Notes under the pieces: generated by a model | The model's input: the letters and a program-made list of their open reading frames with translations, nothing else | Databases searched by the model: none | Told to the model about the DNA's origin: nothing | Translations under genes and position numbers: made by a program | Shown here: positions 13,401 to 20,700 of the stretch, in pieces | Numbering within the stretch: the stretch's first letter is position 1 | How the letters are laid out: each line of letters starts with the position of its first letter | Origin: Blastomussa wellsi | Lineage: Eukaryota > Cnidaria > Anthozoa > Scleractinia > Plerogyridae | DNA length: 64,000 nucleotides | Assembly (NCBI GenBank): GCA_947652115.1 | Contig: OX393568.1 | Coordinates: 2,559,847 to 2,623,846 of the forward strand | Direction of reading: 5' to 3'

Positions 13401-15140
13401 CCAAAAGTGAAGTGAGCCTCCAATAGGACAAGCATCCATGGCAAAAGCTAATCCCAGGATTGATAGGGAACCCAAGATATGACGGTCAGAAGTCATCTAT
13501 AGCAACCATTTTTGTAATTAGGGGGTCAGCCACTAATATAATTTTATCTATAAATCTGGCTGCCTGCCCTTTTAACTCTCTATAGTTATTTCAGGCAGCC
13601 AGGCCCCTAATTCTATCTTTATGTAATTTTGTAAATATATTTCTTTGTGACGAAAAGGGGAAATAAAGCTTGTTGTTGTTGTTATTATTTCAAGGGAACT
13701 TAACCTTTCTAGTTCTTATTTTAACAGGGAGTTCAAGTACAGGAGGAAGCAGTAGTGACAGTTCTACAATTGGAATTGTGGTCGGCATCATTATCGTGTT
13801 GGTAGTCGTTGGCTGCATTTTCTACGTGTTTGTTTACAGGCGGAGAGTAGCCAGAAGGCAGCAGCAGGCGGCAGCACATGTTACTGTGCCACCACAACAA
13901 ATGAATGTACATCATCCCCCGCCACCCCCTCAGCCAGCAGGCTATGTGCCTCCTCCTCAGCAAGGCTATCCACCTCCTCCACAGCCAGGTTATGTGCCAC
14001 CGCCTCACCCAGGCTATGCACCACCACCCTACAGTCAGGTTGCAGGGACACCCTACCCACAACAAGGTAAGTTGGTCAAGATCTTGTTCTGTGCAGTTTA
14101 ATATATTGATTTTTTGCCTAAAGTAAAAAACAACAGTTTTTATTCTTAAGTTATTTTTTAAAAATGTGGATTCTATGTACAAGCCTCGTCTCCCATCAAG
14201 CCAGCACTGATCCCAGTTTTCTTAGCTTGAAGCAACTAGGAGTAGTTTTTGCTTCTCCCTGGGGTTACCCCACCCTCTCACCCAGTACTACACTTTAACT
14301 TGTATACACCTAGGTGAAGAAAGGCCCTACGAGAGTGTAGTATTACAGAAAATGGTTTGAACCCAGGGGTAGCATTTGATCGTGTACACATAGTTTGATC
14401 ATCTAGGTGAGGGTAGTGGCAGTGACTGATGTTGTGGCAACCTGAGCAGAATACATCGTCAGAGTCATGGCTTGTCAAAGCATCAGTCACTGTCACCGAC
14501 AACAGTTTTTCCCTCACCCGGACGATCAAACTTACATGACAGTGTAGTGTATCTTGCCCAAGACCAAATACCAAATTGTACCAAAGGCTAAACTGAACAA
14601 CATATATGTACATGTATTTTGACATATATGTGAATGATGATTGGCTTACCAACGGTGATGCCACTTGGAGGAAGGATCCAAAGGATACTACACACTTTTC
14701 ACTCGAAAATTGTAGTTTGTGTGAAGAGAGCTAACAGCGAACTTCTTCGGTGGCCAAACATGACATCATGTCTGTATTTTGACATCTTAGGATTTACATG
14801 TACTGTTTAGATTGTATTGCAGCACTTGTACAGTAGGTGGAATCTTTTATCTAATCTCCATTTTCATTGCACAGACAAATCTGTACCCTACCCCGCTGAA
14901 CCACCAGGGGGTGCACCACCCTACCCCCCTGGACAACTTGGTGGAGTGCCTCCATATCCTCCCGGACAACCTGGAGCAGCTCCCCCGTACCCCCCTGGAC
15001 AACCTGGAGCAGCAGCACCCTACCCCCCTGGACAGCCTGGACAAGTGCCACCCTACCCACCTGAGCAGCCCCCTGGAGGTGTCGCACCATACCCCTCAGC
15101 ACCACCTAGTTCAGGGACAGCACCATACCCCCCTCAATAA
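4403..15140 (+). CDS. Two-CUB single-pass membrane protein with Pro/Tyr-rich tail (8 coding exons)
   Basis: The joined exons are 4403-4424, 6117-6146, 6872-7255, 9732-9749, 11292-11504, 12445-12618, 13728-14066 and 14875-15140. They total 1446 nt, or 481 codons plus TAA, and the frame stays open throughout. Every junction has GT...AG borders and every intron is phase 1. Predicted order: signal peptide (about 1-18), CUB1 (about 22-145), six-residue linker from a microexon, CUB2 (about 153-280), Ser/Gly stalk, TM helix (about 294-317), then a basic stop-transfer stretch and a 160-residue cytoplasmic tail rich in PPP, PGY and PPYPPGQPG. CUB domains usually mediate extracellular protein or glycan binding; the PPPY in the tail could bind WW domains. 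The first two exons are the least certain. A convergent paralogue lies at 17419-23476. No orthologue name can be given. Confidence 0.82.
4624..4703. repeat. GGAACACC hairpin repeat, partial copy 2
   Basis: Only one arm is kept: AAATTTCTGGTGTTCCG, several degenerate GGTGTTC words, then TTGGTTTTAGTACTTGCC. It matches the right arm of the copy at 504-643. It lies in the first intron of the + CUB gene. Confidence 0.6.
5017..5100 (-). repeat. Retroelement 3' end with (GATAA)n-type tail, inverted
   Basis: GTAAGATAAGATAAGATAAC followed by TTTATTTATACACGG is the reverse complement of an AATAAA-like end with a short tandem tail. This is the usual 3' terminus of many LINE families. The body cannot be delimited. 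Confidence 0.4.
6117..6146 (+). CDS. CUB gene (+) exon 2: 30-nt signal-peptide exon
   Basis: A very strong polypyrimidine tract (CTGTTTTTTTCCTTCTGTC) ending in ATGCAG precedes it, and GGAG followed by GTAAAG closes it. The exon is 30 nt and phase 1 on both sides. It adds ELSLLKVVLG between MFLQLLT and AYVNC, which lengthens the hydrophobic leader to a usable signal peptide. Without it the leader would be only about 8 residues. Confidence 0.5.
6872..7255 (+). CDS. CUB gene (+) exon 3: CUB1 domain
   Basis: The exon carries a full CUB domain: it opens with AYVNCDKTYTSPTGIVSSP, has the paired cysteines and hydrophobic strands (LDCQYDI, IRLQWIVFDI), the acidic Ca-type stretch CNEDYVEI, and the closing GRYCSDN and YSPDNCLHLKF. 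The acceptor is TACCAG and the donor GTAAAT, both phase 1. A piggyBac-type MITE begins 59 bp after the donor. Confidence 0.88.
7314..7922. mobile_element. piggyBac-type MITE with TTAA duplications
   Basis: The element 7318-7918 starts CCCATTGACTCCT and ends AGGAGTCATTGGG. It is flanked on both sides by TTAA (7314-7317 and 7919-7922). TTAA targets and CCC/GGG termini are the hallmark of the piggyBac superfamily. There is no transposase reading frame in its 601 bp, so it is non-autonomous. It sits inside the intron after CUB1. Confidence 0.85.
8285..9660. mobile_element. 1.4-kb foldback element in CUB gene intron
   Basis: Two arms of about 480-520 bp are inverted copies of each other: about 8285-8765 and 9140-9660. 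Matching landmarks are CATGGACCTACCTTCTTG (about 8415) with CAAGGAGGTAGGTCCATG (about 9481), and CCAAGCCGATTGTCAATCG (about 8691) with the reverse complement at about 9211. The centre (8770-9135) is unique. Long inverted arms with no transposase fit a foldback or MITE-type DNA transposon. Small open frames inside are shadows. Confidence 0.8.
9732..9749 (+). CDS. CUB gene (+) exon 4: 18-nt microexon
   Basis: ATTACAG precedes and GTAAGT follows an 18-nt stretch (GTACATTTGGTGTTGGAG). It keeps phase 1 on both sides and adds six residues (GTFGVG) between CUB1 and CUB2. The convergent paralogue has an 18-nt microexon at exactly the same place with the same phase, which strongly supports this exon although it is far too short for gene finders. 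Confidence 0.85.
10660..11150. repeat. Hairpin repeat in CUB gene intron
   Basis: About 10970-11150 is a palindrome centred near 11058: AAGCCTAAGCCATG ... ACTGTCATAAAACACTC pairs with CGTGTTTTATGACAGT ... CATGGCTTAGGCTT. The part from 10905 onward has a diverged copy at about 51240-51425. A 63-codon open frame inside it is part of the repeat and not a gene. Confidence 0.7.
11292..11504 (+). CDS. CUB gene (+) exon 5: first half of CUB2
   Basis: The exon follows CCAAACAG and ends at GTAGGA. It encodes AECSSYSKSYPKKLSSSPG, then the CUB-typical SPKWPNDYPAFRDCYWRI and the hydrophobic strand IKIAFMDFDLEYDIGCDDNK. Both borders are phase 1. The same half-domain is at 20149-20355 in the paralogue. 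Confidence 0.9.
11815..11955. repeat. Dispersed repeat also present inverted at 51118-51240
   Basis: The stretch from ATATCAGATGTTAATAATG through CGGACTGGAAATGGCCTTTA recurs as reverse complement at 51118-51240. The copies are clearly related but several percent diverged. No ends with terminal repeats are evident. Confidence 0.65.
12130..12235 (-). repeat. Dispersed repeat containing GAGGATGGAGAAGATT
   Basis: On the minus strand this reads AAGGAAGAAAAACAAC, then AAAAAGGAACAAGGATGG, then TTGAGGATGGAGAAGATTG. The same order is seen on the plus strand at about 54785-54890, and a shorter form abuts every type B relic in the tandem array (for example 37268-37310). Confidence 0.6.
12445..12618 (+). 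CDS. CUB gene (+) exon 6: second half of CUB2
   Basis: The exon runs from TTTTTAG to GTAAGT, phase 1 at both ends. It encodes NSMCGRKNPFYFTSSKRRIW, then the closing CUB strands IRFKSDSYKAERGFVAGYVM. The pattern F-x-S-D-x(5)-RGF-x-AGY is the classical end of a CUB domain. Confidence 0.9.
12963..13526. mobile_element. Near-perfect palindromic MITE in CUB gene intron
   Basis: The left arm (12963-13195) and right arm (13235-13526) are inverted copies: GGTTGCTATAGATGACTTCT pairs with AGAAGTCATCTATAGCAACC, and GGGTTCCCT pairs with AGGGAACCC. The middle, near 13215-13240, contains ATGACGTCAT. Almost the whole 560 bp can form one hairpin. An 83-codon open frame in it is an artefact. Confidence 0.78.
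13540..13692 (+). repeat. Retroelement 3' end with (TTG)n tail
   Basis: The piece ends GGGGAAATAAAGC followed by TTGTTGTTGTTGTTATTATT. A polyadenylation-like AATAAA followed by a short tandem tail is typical of LINE or SINE 3' ends. It lies just before the TM exon. Confidence 0.5.
13728..14066 (+). CDS. CUB gene (+) exon 7: stalk, TM helix and Pro-rich tail
   Basis: The exon lies between TTTAACAG and GTAAGT. It encodes a Ser/Gly/Thr stalk (SSSTGGSSSDSST), a hydrophobic helix (IGIVVGIIIVLVVVGCIF) and a basic stop-transfer RRRVARRQQQ. After these comes a tail with repeated PP, PGYVPPP and APPPYSQ. APPPYSQ contains one PPxY site. The basic residues directly after the helix set the tail in the cytoplasm. 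Confidence 0.9.
14285..14560. repeat. Dispersed hairpin repeat (GATCATCTAGGTGAG type)
   Basis: GTTTGATCATCTAGGTGAG (about 14392) and the inverted CTCACCCGGACGATCAAAC (about 14513) form the arms, with TCAGTGACTGATG-like inner arms. The centre carries CAACCTGAGCAGAATACAT and CGTCAGAGTC. I recall this layout as a very common repeat of coral genomes, but cannot verify that here. Confidence 0.55.
14875..15140 (+). CDS. CUB gene (+) exon 8: repetitive PPYPPGQPG tail and stop
   Basis: The exon follows TTTCATTGCACAG and ends with CAATAA at 15138-15140. It encodes about six imperfect repeats of PPYPPGQPG(A/Q)A made from a minisatellite of 30-36 bp units. A good donor (GTAAGT at 15149) after the stop and an acceptor before 15773 (CATTGCAG) allow a spliced 3' UTR. 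Tyr residues in PxYP contexts could be phosphorylated or bind partner domains; this is inference. Confidence 0.85.
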
Positions 15141-17418
15141 TTGGCCATCAAGTAAGTATATCCCATCCCTTCAAACGAAGAAAGGCTATGATTCGTTTCA
15201 GCCTACAAACACCCTTTGAATATTACTTTTAATTCGAAATGTATATCATACATATAAATGAAAAAAAGTGTTTATACTGCTATTTTACAGTTTTCCCTGC
15301 AGGGGAACAGTGCAATCTTATAAACATGGTCTGCATTGTATTTGTATTTTACAGGAATCAAGCATCCATAATTATTTAAAATTTTATTTTATTTATTGCA
15401 AGTTATTTTTTCTATTTTTAAGAACTTTATTTGACACATATGGGTTGCATAGTTGTATTTACAACAACAACTGCAAAAAAGAAAAATATTACTACGATTA
15501 CACTAATTACAAAATAAGTTGTTTGTTTACGTTAACACTACCAAAGGGAGAAAATTATGTTTATTTAAAAAGGGCAAAATTAATTTTGTTTTATTGCAAA
15601 GGAAATGGTAAAAATGCACCCAAAAGGAGGGATAATTTCCAAGTAAATGATCAAATTTAGGCCATGGAAAACTTGGAGAAGTCATGGAAAAGGTCATGGA
15701 AAAGCATGGAATTCCAAAAGCTCAAAGGAGTACAAACACGCACAACTATTTTGTTCCTTTTTTCATTGCAGGCGGCGTTGTATCACCTCTCAGTCATCGT
15801 GGCTGCTTATTGTAGAGGACAAGCGGCTCATAAAAAAAATGAATGAAACTAAAGATTACAATAGAAAGCTTTTAATTTTGCTTATTAATTTAATTCATGT
15901 TGAACATGGATAAAACAGCTAGGAACAGTACATGTAAAACAGTTCCTTAGTTTGAGTCAGAAGCGACGTTCGGTCGCAAGTTAGACTTTTATGTGAGTTC
16001 GTTTGTACCGTCGTTCTACTGTGCGAAGTCTGTTGTGTTATTATTTAAGGGCTAGGCGCCATTGTTGCGTTCTTTGTGACGTACTTCGGGACGTATTTCG
16101 ATAGGCGTGCGTTTCTCAAACCTGCCGAATCCATTTCTTGCCTGAAAAGCTCTATTGTTTGCAGAATGTTTACTAATAGAGATTCAGTTTTTGTCGATGT
16201 AAAACTGAGCACTGAGACCTTAAAGTAATAAAAATGTAAAGGGATGGTTTTGGTCTGGGATTGCACCGCCATTTGATTGGAATTGAAGTTAAAAAAGGAC
16301 TACTCCCGAGAAACGCACGCCAGGTCTGTTGTGTGTCTGTTTTTTCCTTTAAAATCTTGAATTTAAATCCATCTAAAGCTTGATAGGCCTTTTCACGCAT
16401 TATGTTCTAAGTAATATTTATTTAATAACCCTTAAAATCACCTGGGACATGAAAATTTAAAGAATTGACGGTTTTGGCGTTGGACTCTCTGACTTTCGAC
16501 GCAACAATCTTAATCAAATTCTTGACCATCCAGTTGACTTGCTTTCTGCAACCATTGCTCCAACAATGGGCTAATTTCAGAGTTAAGGGATAACCTTTTA
16601 ATGATCAGTTGATCTGATCGCTTGCTTTACTTTAGGTTATTATCGGTAGATAGGGACGATCTAAACTAAGTTACTTCGAGTTGCTGTGTAACCATGGCCC
16701 ATAAGCTCTCTGAAGAGTCTAGGCATTCGTTAGTCCCCATATTTCAATTTGAGAATTAAAAAGTGGGTAAAGATTTTTTTCTTTAATGCTCCCCTCTTTC
16801 TAAATTTTCTGGTTCCGCCCCTGTCCCGGTAAATAAGACAGACGCCTTTAATGGTCTGATGGCTTTGACGTCTTTTTGTAAGAGCGTCTGAACGACGCTT
16901 GGACGCATTGCAAGTCGATTTGGTCGTAAATCCGCGCGTAAAAAGTTTACTCGTGCCCATCGTCTCGTGCATAAAAACGGCCATTTTCGGTGAGTCCGAG
17001 TGCATTTATTATTAATACATTGACGGTATTTACAGGTATAAAAGTACTTCCCTGGACTTTAACCATGATCATTTGTATATTGCTCTCCTCTCGGCTGATT
17101 CCTTATTCTGCGGCTACTTTGCCGTGATCTTTATGAATTTTATTGAAATGTTGCCGCACGCACTTAATAAAAATTCATACAAATGTTAGTATTTATGTAC
17201 ATCTATATGCGTTTACAAGGAACCTGTTGGCTACAACAACCCCCGACAATTAAGTTGGGACACTACACGATCTCGCCATCCTCCAACTTACAATGTTGAA
17301 AATTAATTTTTTCGGTTATTTAGTTCTCCAAACAATGCGGCATTTTCCAGCTGATTGTAATTGGCAGAAGTGGGTAAACGTGACCCACACAGGCAGGTAC
17401 GCCAAGTACTTGAGGAGT
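15141..17418. other. Intergenic gap between the two convergent CUB genes
   Basis: This stretch must contain the 3' UTR and polyadenylation site of the + gene, possibly including a UTR exon from 15773, and the 3' UTR of the - gene from 17418 downward. I see no further coding exon. Short open frames at 15268-15660 and 15647-15913 are AT-rich and have no recognisable domain. Confidence 0.5.
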
Positions 17419-17774
17419 CTAGATATTTCCTGATCTGTGGTTTCCGGATGGGATAGTTTTTACTGACTCTTCCTTGTCTCTGGTTGCTTCTGTTCCAAAC
17501 GATACACGTTTCTCAACTCCAGGACTGTTGCTTGGTTCCAGAACCGCTGACAGAACGTCAAACTCATTCACTGATTCCCTCGGCGCTTGTAAATAGAACA
17601 TCGGTGTAACGCTCTTGGCCTTGCAACGCCCACGAGACTCATTGGAAACAGACATCTTGTACAATCGTTTTTTCGCTAACAACTTTTTGAACAGAGCTTT
17701 TCCCGCAAGAGCGAAGAGAGATAACAATATTACGCTCAGTATGATCAGAACTTGAGGCCGAAATTCTGCTTCCC
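17419..17774 (-). CDS. CUB gene (-) exon 6: TM helix and cytoplasmic tail
   Basis: The acceptor is TCTCCACAG and the exon begins GEAEFRPQ. The helix reads VLIILSVILLSLFALAG and is followed by KALFKKLLAKKRLYK, a strong stop-transfer. The tail continues with SRGRCKAKS and EKRVSFGTEATRDKEES and stops with TAG at 17421-17419. RVSF fits a basophilic kinase site. Confidence 0.85.
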
Positions 17775-20700
17775 CTGTGGAGACACAGTTTCATTGAGAG
17801 TATTTAAAACAGTTACTCCGATTAGCATTCTCGCTCCTTGTTTCGCCAACCACGTGACCAAAAGAAACGAGAGCTCTGGGACGAAAATGGGAGTTCAGCG
17901 TTCTGGCCTAAAGGTAGCCTGCGTAGCTGGCGGGATTCGCGGCAAAGTGCTTTTGTATTTGGGAGGCCGTCGTCGGAGCGGCAAAGCCGTGGAGAGATTG
18001 GTGACGAGACGAGTTAAATTTCCACTCGCGCGGCTTCGCCGCTTGACCTCGTGGGCTTCGCCCGCGAATGCTGAGTGAGTAGCTCGCACCCTCAAATCCC
18101 GCCGGCTACGCAGGCTAGCATAAAGGGAAAATTACTTGGTTCTAAGACCCGGTACACAATTTGTTTCTTAACACGGGAAGACCACCCCGACGAATAAGCG
18201 CTTGCCATTTCTTTTCTTAGTACTTTTGACAGGAAAGTTAATATGATTTCGGATACATTCGATAGGAAATCGTCGCCCTTCAGAAGTGATCCTTGCATCT
18301 CTTCTCATAAAAGGTACCAGACTCCTTTCGGGAGTATTTTATGGAATAATTAATTTTCCCCGGCAACAATTTCAAACTTGGACCGCCTGGTTGTTCTTTT
18401 CTCGTGTACCGGTACACAAGAGCCGATACAAACAAAGAAAATACAATGGTTATTCCCTTGTGCACCGGTACACGAGGACAAAACCCACCTGGTGGACCAG
18501 GTTTGACCACTACAGTTTATTCGACCCCGGTTTTTATTTAGCACAGTGTTTACATTTAGACAAACATATATCTTGCTGATACATCTAAAACTTATTATAC
18601 CAGAAAACAAATAACTGAAGGGTTTATTTTCAACACCGCATTAGAGATCAGGTGATTACTCCAGAATATACGGTAATAAATTGGAGGGGATACCCCCTTA
18701 ACCTGCGGCGGGTACTTACAGTGTCTACCGAGACAGCAGCTGAAAATTCAGCCGCTTTTATTTTAGTTATCTTGTTTTTATAAAACTTGCAATCTTAGCT
18801 TATCTGGAGCATTATTATGTTTGAGCATTGTTATTCAACAAATTGTCACGCTGTCATGTGTACTTGACAGATATCCTGCGATATACGTTAACGATAATTC
18901 GGTAAAAGTCTCGCAAAGCGCAACATGACGGCAACTTTTCTAGCTGTAAAATGCTCTTCGTTGACAATTTGTTGAATAATAAAACAATTATCCTGCTCAA
19001 TCTTGCGGAATATTGTCTGATTTTAGCCAACTCGGGCTACGGTATCGGGCGATATTCCGCGTGATTTCGCAGGATAATTGTTAAATAATGCAAAAAATAT
19101 CTAACATACCGGCATAATAAGTGACGAATCCAGCCATGAATCCTCGATTTTCGGTGACTAGGTTGCTTTTAAATTGGATGAAAACCGAATCCCCTTCGAT
19201 CGTTAGCACAAACGGGTCTTTAGTTCCACATTCTTTGGAGTTTGTTGCAGATTTTCCACGGCTAAAGCCAAATCCTTGAGGAAAAATGGCGCCATAATTG
19301 AAGCAATTTAAGAGCGGATGCAGTGATAACTAATGTAACATGTGATATATTATGGGTGACAAATTACTCCTTACTTTTGGCGCGAAATTTTAGCATGTGA
19401 AATTACAAAATTGCTATGGCAACGTTTCGCGCGAAATTTCTCGATACAATAGATTGTCAAAAACCCACGACTGCGAGCGTAATTTTTCACCTATGATATT
19501 AAAAGGTAATCAGATCGTATACTCGTGAAATTAGGAAATATTTTCACGGGGACAGCTACTGTTAGAATTATCTTCATAGAGTTATAGCGTAAGTTAGAGT
19601 TAAGGACTGCCAAAATCTTGAATTCAGGATTTTGGTAGTCCAAAATCTTGATTTCAGGACTTTGGCAGTCCTTAACTCTAACTCCACGCCACAACTCTAC
19701 TGAAATAACTCTATTGCTAGTTGACCTCAAATTTCACTTTGACAAAATTCTAATAATTTCCCTCGCCTAAAGGCTCTGGAAATTATAAGAATTTTGACAA
19801 AACGTGCCGGTGAAATTGTTTCCTAATTTCACGAGTATACGATTTGATTACCCATACTATACTAATAAATTGTCTTGATGCTATATTTTCATGAGATTTT
19901 GAAGCTTGTTCAATTTGCGGGACTCTAGACTCTGAAACGCTCCATTAAATCTGCATTTTTTGCCAGATGGGTGTGTTCCCTTTTCGAGTGGAACTTGGGA
20001 AAGACCCCAATTCAGCGGCACTTATGGCTCCTGACATTTCTTTATCAAGAGATCCGGCAATAACAAGCCAAGTAGTTTTATTCTTCGTTGCGTGGTCTCC
20101 TGCATCCAAAAGTTAGATAATTATCAATTTGCTTTCTTGCTTAGTTACCTCCAGTCTTCACTTCTACAAAGTCAGCTTCTGAGCATGCGTCAGTCAACCT
20201 GACATCAAAATCAAAGAAGATCAGCTTGATATGTAAATCACTCCTGATAGAGACGTGCCACACACAGTCCACGAACCGGGGGTAGGGTAGGGGCCAGTGT
20301 GGTGAGAATATATTTCCATGCCGTACATTAGCGTGACGCTCTTTGCCACAACCATCTGAAAGTCGAGGTGAAAATAAATTGATTATTGTTCATTAGTATC
20401 GGTTGCCATATAATGTTCTGTAATAATTAGTTGTGGGGAGAGTACAAGAATACGAGGACTTTGAGAGCCAAATTCACTATCTCGAGAACAGATAGGCACA
20501 TTATATCAAAATATTTGTTACGAGTATAGTAATTTTGAAATTAAAGACACCCAATTACTGGCCGACATTTGAAGCATTCAAGTACACTTCATTGTGCAAA
20601 TCAGTGTCGCGCAAAAAGTCACCATTGTTGATCTGATTGCGAAAGTGAAAACACATCGGAATTGATAGATAAATAAAGTAAGGTGGGTCTATAGCTTGCA

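Noticed and set aside
13733..15105. Several frames on both strands over the proline-rich exons
   Set aside because: They are shadows caused by the repetitive, stop-poor GC-rich coding sequence of exons 7 and 8.
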